Positions 44,939 through 54,534 of a DNA stretch of 64,000 nucleotides are shown here, piece by piece. Source of the DNA: Halioxenophilus aromaticivorans (GTDB lineage: Bacteria; Pseudomonadota; Gammaproteobacteria; Pseudomonadales; Cellvibrionaceae); the NCBI RefSeq assembly GCF_042850945.1, contig NZ_AP031496.1:3720001-3784000 (forward strand), in the 5' to 3' direction. The notes beneath the pieces were generated by a model. The model was not told the origin of the DNA and did not search any database. It was given only the letters and a program-made list of their open reading frames with translations. Numbering within the stretch: the stretch's first letter is position 1; each line of letters starts with the position of its first letter. The translations under genes and the position numbers were made by a program.

Positions 44939-44966
44939 CCTCAATGCGACGACCGCCGCATTGAGG
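44939..44966 (-). terminator. Strong hairpin between NCS1 remnant and ureD
   Basis: CCTCAATGCG (44939-44948) pairs perfectly with CGCATTGAGG (44957-44966) around an eight-base loop. Read leftward a T-rich tract (CTTTAATTTT) follows. It should end upstream transcripts, making the urease operon a separate unit. Confidence 0.7.
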
Positions 44967-45019
44967 AGTTTATAACTGCTTTCAAAGACATCGGTCAAGA
45001 TTGAAAACAATACTAGCTA

Positions 45020-46697
45020 CTAGGCCTCTGTAGCAGGCAGCACATGCTCACCGGATGAATCTGTTGAGATACATAAAGAACATACCGCGGCACTGGTAAC
45101 CGTAGGGGTAGCAATCATATCAGGACATTCATACTCTTCACCACAGACGTTGCAAGTCATCATTTCTCCTGAAGGGTTTCCGTGCTCATCAAACATTGGC
45201 AAATCAATGCCATCGCTGTCGCGACGTAAATAATAACCTCCTTTGGTCGCAACCGCCATAGCTGGTGTAACCACAAATGCCACAACAACTGCAACAAGAG
45301 GGGAATAAGGTTGCAACCACTCACCAGCTGCACCAAAGAACACGAGGATTGAAATACCTGCAGACAATACCACAGAGGTAAACCCCACTGGATTCACCGC
45401 GTACAACATACCACGACGATACTCGGGGACTTTCGGTGATATTTTCAACACATACTTATTAACGGCTATATCCGTCGCAACTGTGACAATCCATGCGATA
45501 CCGCAGTTAGCGTAAAACCCTAGAATATTATTCAGAAACTCGAACATGCTGAGCTCCATTAATAGTAGGGCAGTAGCGAGATTGAAGATCACAAATACCA
45601 TTCGGCCTGGGTGATGTTTAGTAACTCTAGTGTACGAGTTAGTCCAAGCAAGAGAACCACAATAAGCATTGGTAACATTAATTTTAATCTGAGAAATTAC
45701 CACTAAAATTACTGCCAACGTCATCGCCAACCAACCCGGCATCATTTGTTCGTATACACCTAAGAACTGATGTACCGGTTCACTAGCAAGTTTGATATCT
45801 TCAGGCGCGAACTTAGCTATTAAATAAACAGCTATAAACAACCCTGTGATCTGCTTAATCGCCCCCAGCACAACCCAACCAGGACCTGCACAAATAACCG
45901 CGGTCCACCAAGTTTTTTTATTCTCTTTAGTGCGCGGTGGCATAAATCGAAGGTAGTCAATTTGCTCGGCAATTTGCACAATTAAAGCCAAACAAACACC
46001 GGCAGCCAACATAATATAGCCCAAAGAAATGGCTTCACCGCCGGACTCGCCTATATACGCGATAAAGCTATCGATACTTTCGGGTTGAGACGCCACCAGA
46101 TAGATCATAGGCAATACCATTAGGACTAGCCAAAGCGGGGTCAACCAGACTTATAGATTAGCGAGTGCCTTCATGCCATAAATAACTAACGGAATTACCA
46201 TAACAGTGGAAATTAGGTAGCCCAACCACAGCGGAATACCGAGCCCGATTTCCAAGCCCTGAGCCATAATCGAGCCTTCCAAGACGAAAAAAAATGAAAG
46301 TAAAGCTGGCAAAAATAACATTAGCTATCACTGAGCCGTAATAATCAAAGCCACTACCACGAGTGATCAAATGCAAATCCGTGTTATACCTCGCGGCGTA
46401 GTATGCCAGAGGAAACTCTGTACAAAATATCAAGACCGCCGCCGCTATAATGCCTAGAACCGCATTGGTAGTACCAAAAGAAATCCCGATGGTCGCGCCG
46501 ATAGCAAAGTCAGCCAAATAGGCGATGCCTCCCAATGCAGATGTAGCCACCACCGCTGGCGTCCATTGACGATAATGGCGGGGAGCAAATCGCAACGTGT
46601 AATCTTCTAAGGTCTCGGAAGTCGCTTTACTAGCGGATTGTAACTCAGAATCGTTCGTCAAATTCGGCCCTAAGGCATCGGCTTCAGGAGAATTCAT
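45020..46697 (-). pseudogene. NCS1-type transporter gene with frameshift and nonsense codon
   Basis: The intact form would encode about 558 residues of an NCS1 (cytosine/purine/allantoin-type) permease with a Cys-rich tail. The start at 46697 has AGAGG. The N-terminal 135 codons read normally up to SFTFIFF. There an eight-A run (46287-46294) carries one base too many. Removing one base restores FVLEGSIMAQGLEIGLGIPL and so on, until TAA (46151-46153) replaces what is probably a Gln codon before VWLTPLWL. Downstream the frame is open for 374 codons, including EQIDYLRFMPP and KINVTNAYCGSLAWTNS, and ends with CNVCGEEYECPDM and AVCSLC. It is the closest relative of the kinase-fused NCS1 domain in this window. 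Sequencing error could explain the homopolymer change but hardly both lesions. Confidence 0.85.
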
Positions 46698-47457
46698 AGT
46701 AACCTCTAGTTGGTGTGGAATCTCCAAAAGCACCAGAATGTAATCTGCCAAGCTTCGTAAATAAGTAGACATCTTCATTTAAACGGATATGAGCACCAAT
46801 CAGCATTTATTTGCACCAGATTAATACCAATTGGAAACACTCTGAAGCTATCCCACAGTTAGCATCAACAATATCCTTTTTATTGACAGCCACAAAGTTC
46901 ACAGACAGTGCAAAATCGGCAGCAAGTAAAATTAACGCACCAAATAAATCCAATATAGATTCAAAAACACAACCAATTAACCTACTCCATGATTGACTGA
47001 CAACAAGCCCTTCATAAAGATACCGATAGAATGTTTTCACAAAGAAACAAACCAGTTCTATACTCACTAAAAACCATGAATGATAAATTCAACCCCTAGA
47101 CACGGATAAAATTGATCTAACATACATTTCGGTGAAATTAAAAAATATAGTCGCCTAGAACCGCCAAATCAGCTATTAGCAATATCATTATTATTAGTTA
47201 TTTTCATATCCATAGCGCTCATGCATTGGGATGCAAGGTTTCCATACTAAGGCAGAATCAAACCATCTAGATCCAGGAGCTAACGCTTCCACTAAAAGTG
47301 ACGCATATTTGTAGCGAAAAGCGAACTATCAGCAATTCTTTATGGCAGAATAACCAATCAAAATTTGTTAGAACTGACTAGTGCCCACTCCGTAAATAAG
47401 ACATTCGGTTTCTTGTTAGCAGTCAAACTTATACTCTTTCAATCAGTTCTAGCCAGA
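46698..47457. other. AT-rich gene-free region between urtE and the NCS1 remnant
   Basis: A 760-base AT-rich stretch without a supported gene. A short leftward frame at 46807-47067 has a GTG start without a ribosome site and no recognisable family. I see no terminator with a T-run after urtE and no named promoter. It may hold the old promoter of the NCS1 gene. Confidence 0.35.
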
Positions 47458-48153
47458 TTAAACAGCCAAATGTTGTTTGATTAGGTCATCTGACAACTCG
47501 CTCATCTTATTGGCCGCGACAACTTTACCTTTTTCCATCAAGCGAAAATCTTGGCCGACTTTCCTGGCAAAACCTAGCTTTTGTTCTACCAATATCACGG
47601 TTAAATTTTCTTCTCGATTTAAGCGCGTGATAACATCACCAATTTGCCGCACGACATTTGGTTGGATGCCTTCATTGGGTTCGTCCAATATCAACACTTT
47701 GGGATCAATAACCAGTGCACGACCGATGGCTAATTGCTGTTGTTGACCGCCCGACAAATCACCGCCGCGTCGATTCAACATATCCTTTAGCACCGGAAAT
47801 AGTTCGAATATTTTTTCTGGTATTTGTTTCGTCTTTTGTTTACGACAAGGCAGACCCACTTGAAGATTTTCTTCAACCGTAAGCAATGGAAAAATATCCC
47901 GTCCCTGTGGAACAAAACCAATACCATTATGAGCGCGCCATTCCGCGGACTTGGCCTGAATAGGATCTCCATCGTAAAGTATTTCGCCGCTTTTGATAGG
48001 TAATAAGCCCATCAAACACTTTAACAACGTCGTTTTGCCCACACCATTGCGCCCCATAATACAGGTGCACGAGCCGGGCTGAATATCCAAATTTAAATCC
48101 CAAAGGATTTGGGTACCGCCGTAAAGTTGATTGACGTTTTTAAACTGAATCAT
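47458..48153 (-). CDS. urtE: Urea ABC transporter ATP-binding protein UrtE
   Basis: A 231-residue LivF-type ATPase with Walker A GRNGVGKTT (about 35), the signature LSGGQQQQLAIGR (about 134), Walker B VLILDEPNEG (about 155) and the H-loop region VILVEQ. It powers urea import together with UrtD. Its start overlaps the urtD stop by four bases. Confidence 0.94.
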   Translation of the reverse strand: MIQFKNVNQLYGGTQILWDLNLDIQPGSCTCIMGRNGVGKTTLLKCLMGLLPIKSGEILYDGDPIQAKSAEWRAHNGIGFVPQGRDIFPLLTVEENLQVGLPCRKQKTKQIPEKIFELFPVLKDMLNRRGGDLSGGQQQQLAIGRALVIDPKVLILDEPNEGIQPNVVRQIGDVITRLNREENLTVILVEQKLGFARKVGQDFRLMEKGKVVAANKMSELSDDLIKQHLAV

Positions 48154-48986
48154 AACTCACTCCCCAAATACACCTCGATCACATCAGCGTTATTTTGAAC
48201 TTCGTCCATGGTGCCTTCGGCTAAAACACTCCCTTGATGAAGCACAGTAACTTTACGCGCTATACTGCGTACAAATTCCATATCATGTTCGACAACAATC
48301 ACTGTATGGTCACCCGCCAAACTCGTTAATAGCTCCGCTGTACGCTCAGTTTCTTGGGGGGTCATGCCCGCGACGGGCTCATCAATCAATAGCAATTTAG
48401 GATCTGCAACCAAAAGCATACCAATCTCTAACCATTGCTTTTGTCCATGAGACAATGCGCCGGCCAACATGGAGTGCTGCGCTTTCAAACCAATCAACTC
48501 TAGAACGAAGTCGATTCGATCACGCTGTTCGCCAGATAAATTGGCTCGTAAGTTATACCAAATACCTTTACTGGCTTTGATGGATAGCTCTAGGTTAGAG
48601 AAAACTGATTGCGCCTCAAATACAGTCGGCTTCTGAAATTTTCTTCCAATACCGAGTTGTGCAATCTCTGGCTCTGACCTTTGCAATAAGTTAATAGTTT
48701 GGCCGAAGTACACATCACCAGAATCACATTGCGTTTTACCTGTAATGACATCCATCAGCGTTGTTTTACCAGCCCCATTGGCACCAATTAAACAACGCAG
48801 TTCACCGTCATCAACGTACAGATTCAAATCATTGAGCGCTTTAAAGCCATCAAAAGCAACGGACAGGCCTTCAACGTATAAAATGACATTCTTCGAAACA
48901 TCTAAAGTCGCAGGTACTTCCGGCGTTAAAAACGGCCAGACGCGGTCAGGTGCCATAATTTCTCTTGTTTTGTCGAGCCAAGTCAC
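48150..48986 (-). CDS. urtD: Urea ABC transporter ATP-binding protein UrtD
   Basis: A 278-residue LivG-type ATPase with an N-terminal extension of about 35 residues before the ABC core. Walker A GANGAGKTT (about 70), signature LSHGQKQWLEIG (about 180), Walker B LLLIDEPVAG (about 200) and VEHDMEF are intact. The His in the signature (LSHGQ) is typical of UrtD. Four-base overlaps with urtC and urtE indicate coupled translation. Confidence 0.94.
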   Translation of the reverse strand: MTWLDKTREIMAPDRVWPFLTPEVPATLDVSKNVILYVEGLSVAFDGFKALNDLNLYVDDGELRCLIGANGAGKTTLMDVITGKTQCDSGDVYFGQTINLLQRSEPEIAQLGIGRKFQKPTVFEAQSVFSNLELSIKASKGIWYNLRANLSGEQRDRIDFVLELIGLKAQHSMLAGALSHGQKQWLEIGMLLVADPKLLLIDEPVAGMTPQETERTAELLTSLAGDHTVIVVEHDMEFVRSIARKVTVLHQGSVLAEGTMDEVQNNADVIEVYLGSEL

Positions 48987-50116
48987 GATGCCACCTCGGT
49001 TTTATTATTGAATTTTGTTAAGGACTTTTGTAGCCAACCGATTAACCCCTGTGGCATAAAGATGGTGACATACACAAACAGAGCACCCAAAGCGAACAAC
49101 CAGGCCTCAGGGAATATTGCCGTAAATCGCGTTTTGGCATAGTTGACTAATACTGCGCCAACAATTGCCCCATAGAGCGTTCCCCGCCCACCTACAGCTA
49201 CCCAAACTACCACCTCAATAGAATTCAGTGGCGAAAATTCCCCTGGGTTTATAATGCCGACTTGAGGAACATACATAACGCCGGCAATAGCAGCCAAAAT
49301 TGCAGAATAAACAAACAACCAAACCTTGTACCGTTCAGTTTTAAAGCCCAAAAACCGCGTTCTCGATTCGCCATCTCGTATACTTAACAACACTCTACCA
49401 AATCTCGATGCCATGATTGCTCGACTGGTGAAGTACGCGGCGGCCAGAAGCAGCGCCGTTATGACAAACAACGAAACTCGGGTTGCATCTGATTGCAAAT
49501 CAAACCCCAAAATATCTTTAAAGTCCGTTAAACCATTATTACCGCCAAAGCCCATTTCATTTCGAAAAAAAGCTAACATCAGAGCATAGGTCAACGCTTG
49601 GGTCATAATCGATAGGTAGACCCCGGTTACTCTTGAACGAAAAGCCAGCCAGCCAAAAATGAATGCTAAGATGCCAGGAACCAACATAGCCATTAATATG
49701 GCAAACCAAAACTGGTCAAAACCAAGCCAAAACCATGGTAGTTCCTGCCAGTTTAAAAACACCATAAAATCAGGCAGTGTTGGGTTGCCATACACCCCTC
49801 TATCACCAATTTGGCGCATCAGATACATCCCGATGCCATACCCACCTAAAGCAAAGAAAGCGCCGTGCCCTAAACTTAAAATTCCGCAATAGCCCCAGAT
49901 CACATCAACGGATAGAGCCAACAGAGCAAAGCACAAATACTTGCCCAACAGCGAAATTGTGTAAGTACTTACATGAAATATTGATGATTCAGGTACAGCT
50001 AGATTCCCCAAGGACGCCAATATCGCAACGCCGAATAAAACCACGACGAATACAAAGGAAGCATTGCCAGTCGACCTAGCTTGTGACCACCAAGATAGAA
50101 AATTAGATTTAGTCAT
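48983..50116 (-). CDS. urtC: Urea ABC transporter permease UrtC
   Basis: A 377-residue branched-chain-type permease with about nine membrane helices and the UrtC features YLCFALLALSVDVIWGYCGILSLGHGAFF (partly quoted family block, about 60-88) and FRSRVTGVYLSIMTQAL. It forms the membrane channel with UrtB. It overlaps urtB by eight bases and urtD by four. Confidence 0.94.
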   Translation of the reverse strand: MTKSNFLSWWSQARSTGNASFVFVVVLFGVAILASLGNLAVPESSIFHVSTYTISLLGKYLCFALLALSVDVIWGYCGILSLGHGAFFALGGYGIGMYLMRQIGDRGVYGNPTLPDFMVFLNWQELPWFWLGFDQFWFAILMAMLVPGILAFIFGWLAFRSRVTGVYLSIMTQALTYALMLAFFRNEMGFGGNNGLTDFKDILGFDLQSDATRVSLFVITALLLAAAYFTSRAIMASRFGRVLLSIRDGESRTRFLGFKTERYKVWLFVYSAILAAIAGVMYVPQVGIINPGEFSPLNSIEVVVWVAVGGRGTLYGAIVGAVLVNYAKTRFTAIFPEAWLFALGALFVYVTIFMPQGLIGWLQKSLTKFNNKTEVAS

Positions 50117-51737
50117 TTGCTGCCCTGCCTTTTTGTGGAAACAGTCCTTTGGGCCGTTTTTGAATAAAAAGTATGATAAAGACGAGAATCAAGATGTTGG
50201 CTAGTACTGCCCCGGTCGCAGGTTCCAGAAATTTATTCGCGATGCCCAGTGTGAAAGCACCCACTAAGGTGCCCATTAAGTTACCTACACCGCCAAATAC
50301 CACTACCATAAATGAGTCAATAATGTAGGACTGACCCAAATTTGGTCCGACGTTTGTCAACTGGCTAAGTGCGACGCCTGCAACTCCAGCGATACCTGAC
50401 CCCAAGCCAAAGGTCAGCGCATCGACTCGATCCGTTTTGATACCGATGGCCTTAGCCATGTTACGGTTTTGCGATACTGCTCTTACATTCAAACCTAACG
50501 AGGTCTTTTTAAGTACGGTTACCAGCAGCATGAATAACGCTAACGCAAAAATCAAAATATAGAGGCGGTTATAGGTAACTGACAGAACTGTGTTAATCTG
50601 CCATGATCCACTCATCCAGTCTGGCGTGATTACCTGCCGGTTCAGCGGCGAGAAGATCGTTCGCACTGCTTGTTGCAATATAAGGCTAATACCAAAAGTG
50701 GCGAGCAGCGTTTCCAAAGGGCGGCCATGTAAGAACCGAATAACCGTACGCTCAATAAGTACACCCACTGAGCCGGCGATGATAAACGCCAGCGGAATAG
50801 CAACAAGCAAGGAGTACCCTATGGCATTGGGCATCAGTTGTTGCACCACAAACGTTGTGTAAGCACCCAACATCATCATTTCGCCATGCGCCATGTTAAT
50901 AACACCCATGACACCAAAGGTAATCGCTAATCCGATAGCCGCTAAGAGCAAAACTGAGCCAAGGCTGAGACCAAAAAAGAGTTGTTCGACGAAGCCATAA
51001 AATTTTATTTTACCAGCGATACCGGCATTCACTTTTTCTGCAGCTTTCATTACCGCAGTGCTGGGCTCTGTATACACCCCGCCCTGGTCTACTGCTAACA
51101 CTTGCGATAAAGCAACCCTCACCTCAGGCTCCAGGTGCCCTTCTAACTGTTCTATAGCCGCAACTCTTTCAGAAACCTCATCGCCCTCTACCGTCACGTA
51201 GATGGCTTTAGCGAGGGATAACGCTTGCACCACGGCTTTGTCTTGCTCGACGCTCAACCGTTGATCAATGAGCGAAGCGCTCGTATCGTCGACGTCCCCC
51301 AACATAGTCTTCGCTGCGGCCAAACGCTTTTCTGCTGACTGAGACGTAAGATTTATTCGGGCAATGGTTTCTCTTAGCAAGGTACGCAGCGAATTATTGA
51401 CGCGTATTTTCTTGATAGCCGATTTCTCTACCTCACCTAAATCATTACCGCCTAGAACATCAATCGCCAGGTATTGACCATCACGTTTGCTAATGGACAG
51501 CAGTTTCTTCGATTGCTTTTCGTAGTATAAATCGCCGGCTAATAAGGTATTGAAGAGGGGTAGAAATTGTTCGCCACCGGCACTTTCTAAACGCGGTATT
51601 AATTCAGCGGTTTCACGAAGGTTTGCCTCCGTTAGCTCAAGCAACAAGTCCTGAGCATCAGAATTTTGGGCGTGGCCAAAATAAGACCACAATAAACAAA
51701 GCGAAAAAAGAATTGTCCTACTGATCCAGAGATGCAT
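50109..51737 (-). CDS. urtB: Urea ABC transporter permease UrtB
   Basis: 542 residues from the ATG at 51737 (GGAGG five bases upstream). A signal peptide (ending GHAQ) is followed by a periplasmic helical domain of about 230 residues seen in UrtB proteins. The LivH-type membrane part follows, with ITFGVMGVINMAHGEMMMLGAY (partly quoted) and FLHGRPLETLLATFG. It is the second permease of the urea importer. The gap to urtA is 173 bases, without a clear terminator. Confidence 0.94.
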   Translation of the reverse strand: MHLWISRTILFSLCLLWSYFGHAQNSDAQDLLLELTEANLRETAELIPRLESAGGEQFLPLFNTLLAGDLYYEKQSKKLLSISKRDGQYLAIDVLGGNDLGEVEKSAIKKIRVNNSLRTLLRETIARINLTSQSAEKRLAAAKTMLGDVDDTSASLIDQRLSVEQDKAVVQALSLAKAIYVTVEGDEVSERVAAIEQLEGHLEPEVRVALSQVLAVDQGGVYTEPSTAVMKAAEKVNAGIAGKIKFYGFVEQLFFGLSLGSVLLLAAIGLAITFGVMGVINMAHGEMMMLGAYTTFVVQQLMPNAIGYSLLVAIPLAFIIAGSVGVLIERTVIRFLHGRPLETLLATFGISLILQQAVRTIFSPLNRQVITPDWMSGSWQINTVLSVTYNRLYILIFALALFMLLVTVLKKTSLGLNVRAVSQNRNMAKAIGIKTDRVDALTFGLGSGIAGVAGVALSQLTNVGPNLGQSYIIDSFMVVVFGGVGNLMGTLVGAFTLGIANKFLEPATGAVLANILILVFIILFIQKRPKGLFPQKGRAAND

Positions 51738-51910
51738 CGATACCTCCAAGGTATGGAATCTAAAGCACCCCGGACGAGGCACCTGAAATCTACTAGAGAA
51801 AAATAATCGAAAGTCATCCTTACTTCCAATTATTCAATCTGAGTTAACACACAGAAGAGATTGGCTTTCACCATATCGGGCATCCCTGCCGCGATAAACT
51901 TGCGGGTTAG

Positions 51911-53191
51911 TTAGAAATTTTGACCTGAACAAGTTTTGGTTTTGGTGTTGTAATTTCCGCAATTGACCGGATCTGTCCAATCAGCAATGATGTCTTTAGA
52001 GCCTGGCAAGAAATCTGACCAAGCGTCCCCAGGGACAAGATCATCAGTTTCCCATACCACTTCCAATTGGCCATCGTCTTGTATCTCGCCAATCAATACA
52101 GGCTTCGTGAGATGGTGATTTTTCAGCATAGTCGCAGTGCCACCGGTAAGATTGGGCACCTCAATACCGATCAGTGCGTCCGCAACTCTATCAACATCTG
52201 TGGTACCAGCTTTCTCTGCAGCCTTCACCCACATATTGAAACCAATGTAAGTGGCTTCCATTGGGTCATTGGTCACGCGTTTCTTGCTGGTGAATTTTTT
52301 CCACTGTTTAATAAAGTCTTCATTGACTTCTTCATCCACGCTTTGGAAATAGTTCCACGCCGCTAGGTGGCCAACCAATGGTTTTGTGTCTATCCCGGAT
52401 AATTCTTCCTCACCCACAGAGAAAGCAATGACAGGGATATCTTCTGCGGAGATTCCTTGGTTGCCCAGTTCTTTGTAAAACGGAACATTAGCATCACCAT
52501 TGATGGTAGAAACCACTGCGGTCTTTTTACCAGATGATCCAAACTTTTTAATATCAGATACAATACTCTGCCAATCACTGTGACCAAAAGGTGTGTAATT
52601 GATCATTATATCTTTATCGGTAAAACCCTTTGCTTTTAAGTATGCTTCAAGAATTTTATTGGTTGTGCGCGGGTATACGTAATCAGTACCGGCCAGTACC
52701 CAGCGCTCAACTTCTAATTCATCCATCAGATAATCTACAGCCGGTATAGCCTGTTGATTTGGTGCGGCGCCGGTGTAGAAGATATTCTTAGAGGATTCCT
52801 CACCCTCGTATTGAACGGGGTAAAACATCAGACCATTTAGCTCTTCAATCACGGGGAGAACTGATTTCCTAGAAACAGATGTCCAACAACCAAAAATAAC
52901 ATCAACTTTTTCCTGCCCAAGCAACTCACGAGTTTTTTCCGCGAACAACGGCCAGTTCGACGCTGGATCAACTACAACTGGTTCGAGCTTTTTACCCAGT
53001 ACGCCGCCTTTTTTATTCTGCTCATCAATGAGCATTAAAACGGTATCTTTTAACGTAGTTTCACTAATTGCCATGGTGCCGGAAAGCGAGTGCAGCACAC
53101 CCACTTTTATCGTTTCTGCGGCATGAGTTAGGGAAGTCGTTAACATAGCCAAGCTAAACGCACTGACAGAAATTGCCTTTTTGAACAACAT
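51911..53191 (-). CDS. urtA: Urea ABC transporter substrate-binding protein UrtA
   Basis: A 426-residue periplasmic binding protein with a signal peptide cleaved near residue 24 (THAAE) and the UrtA-specific opening IKVGVLHSLSGTMAISE. VDVIFGCWTSVSRKSVLPV (about 97) and GTDYVYPRTTNK (about 168) are further family signatures that separate it from amino-acid-binding LivJ proteins. The start has AAGGAG. The upstream porin gene is interrupted by an IS, so urtA probably relies on the 85-base gap, on read-through, or on IS-driven transcription. Confidence 0.96.
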   Translation of the reverse strand: MLFKKAISVSAFSLAMLTTSLTHAAETIKVGVLHSLSGTMAISETTLKDTVLMLIDEQNKKGGVLGKKLEPVVVDPASNWPLFAEKTRELLGQEKVDVIFGCWTSVSRKSVLPVIEELNGLMFYPVQYEGEESSKNIFYTGAAPNQQAIPAVDYLMDELEVERWVLAGTDYVYPRTTNKILEAYLKAKGFTDKDIMINYTPFGHSDWQSIVSDIKKFGSSGKKTAVVSTINGDANVPFYKELGNQGISAEDIPVIAFSVGEEELSGIDTKPLVGHLAAWNYFQSVDEEVNEDFIKQWKKFTSKKRVTNDPMEATYIGFNMWVKAAEKAGTTDVDRVADALIGIEVPNLTGGTATMLKNHHLTKPVLIGEIQDDGQLEVVWETDDLVPGDAWSDFLPGSKDIIADWTDPVNCGNYNTKTKTCSGQNF

Positions 53192-53445
53192 TATAAGCTC
53201 CTTTTTGTAAACTCTTAGATTGAACTGTCACTAGCACAGACGGATCATTAAATCAGCAATGGACAATTCGAATAAATTAGAACGCAACGATCATGTCCAA
53301 CACCAGGTAATCGGTATCTGTATCTGTGGCGTTGTCTGAGGAAGTATTAAATTCAGCTGTAAACGAAAGGTTTTCAGTAAAACTGTAATTTCCAGCGACT
53401 GTGAATTTCTCAACATCTCTTCCAGAATCTGTTTCAATAGCACTA

Positions 53446-54534
53446 TTAACCCGGTGGAAATATACGTCTGCTAGGCGGCATAGCTGATATATTCATTGTT
53501 AAAATATTTCCTGACCCGACTTGGCTTTCTTTGCAGCATCGCCATGTGAGATTGTGCCTTAGACTTTAATTGCTTTTTATTTCTAGCCGGCTTACCACTG
53601 TGAACACCTTTCTTTAGATCACAGTTTAAATACTCGTCAGGATTAAGCTCTGGAGAATACGCAGGTAGATAAAACACCTCAATCATCTCTTTGTGATCCT
53701 CTAGCCATTCTTTGACCGGCTTGCAATGATGCACTCGTAAGTTATCCAAAATTAAAAATACCTTGCGGTCAGCTGAATTAACTAAGCGCATCATAAAATC
53801 GATAAGTATGTCGCCGTTCATGGTTCCTTCGAAAAACCGAAACCGAACTTTGCCCTGATTCGTGACTGCAGATATCATGTTGATCGACTCAGAATTTGCG
53901 TTTAGCTTGATTACCGGCGTCTTTCCCTTCGGGGCGTAACCTCGTTCGTGCTGGCAATTGTTACGCAAGCCTGTTTCGTCACCCCAATATATCTCGGCAT
54001 TTTCAGACTTCGCGCGCGCTTTGATGTCTGGATATTCTTCTTTAAGCCACTTCTTTACTTCTGGTGCTCGTTGCTCATAAGCGCGCTTCTGAGGCTTTTG
54101 TGGCGTCATTCCCCAGCGTTTCAAGTAATCGCCAACCGTTCTTACCGCTAGCTCAACTCCATACTCTTGAAGAATTAGCTGCTGTACTGATTGGCGAGTC
54201 CACAATGCATAGTCCAACCGCAGTTGATCTGGCGTCCTATTTGTTATCAGGCTTTTAATTCTGTCGCTCTGCTCCTTGGACAGAAGTGTTCCTTCGCCTT
54301 TTTTAGGTCCGCGCTTATTGATTTTTAATTTGTTGGGAGGAATTTTCAGCCACCTCCCAACGGTATCGGGGTGAGCTCCAACGATTTCAGAAATTTCTGC
54401 TCGAGTCATTCCTGTCTTGCGCAACTTTTGCGCCGTACGTCGTTTTTCTTCTATTGCGTCGAATGATAGAGTGCGAGTGTCTGGTTTACTGTTCATCCGA
54501 GCATTATATCAGATATATACACTCACCGGGTTAA
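53446..54534 (-). mobile_element. IS630-family insertion sequence, 1089 bp
   Basis: The element is bounded by inverted ends with a perfect outer 11 bases, TTAACCCGGTG at 53446-53456 and its complement at 54524-54534. A further matching inner block (TATA ... TCTG) is partly conserved. It is flanked by TA on both sides (53444-53445 and 54535-54536), the expected TA target duplication of IS630/Tc1-mariner elements. It carries one intact transposase gene and lies in the same direction as the interrupted porin. Exact in-frame repair of the porin on excision confirms the ends. Confidence 0.92.
53471..54496 (-). CDS. IS630-family transposase
   Basis: A 341-residue DDE transposase. The N-terminal ~60 residues are a helix-turn-helix (EEKRRTAQKLRKTGMTRAE, then VGAHPDTVGRWLK). 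The catalytic core shows IYWGDETGLRN (first Asp, about 170), FLILDNLRVHHCKPVKEW (second Asp, about 246) and LPAYSPELNPDEYLN (final acidic residue, about 285). A winged second DNA-binding region (LILQEYGVELAVRTVGDYLKRWGM) lies between. It fills the IS and appears intact, so the element may still move. Confidence 0.94.
   Translation of the reverse strand: MNSKPDTRTLSFDAIEEKRRTAQKLRKTGMTRAEISEIVGAHPDTVGRWLKIPPNKLKINKRGPKKGEGTLLSKEQSDRIKSLITNRTPDQLRLDYALWTRQSVQQLILQEYGVELAVRTVGDYLKRWGMTPQKPQKRAYEQRAPEVKKWLKEEYPDIKARAKSENAEIYWGDETGLRNNCQHERGYAPKGKTPVIKLNANSESINMISAVTNQGKVRFRFFEGTMNGDILIDFMMRLVNSADRKVFLILDNLRVHHCKPVKEWLEDHKEMIEVFYLPAYSPELNPDEYLNCDLKKGVHSGKPARNKKQLKSKAQSHMAMLQRKPSRVRKYFNNEYISYAA

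Noticed and set aside
45020..46144. C-terminal NCS1 fragment as an independent gene
   Set aside because: It would start at a TTG in the middle of a carrier helix with no ribosome site. Restoring one base and one codon upstream gives a normal full-length protein, so it is part of a pseudogene.
46807..47067. Leftward 86-codon frame upstream of the NCS1 remnant
   Set aside because: GTG start without a ribosome site, AT-rich composition and no recognisable family; insufficient support for a gene.
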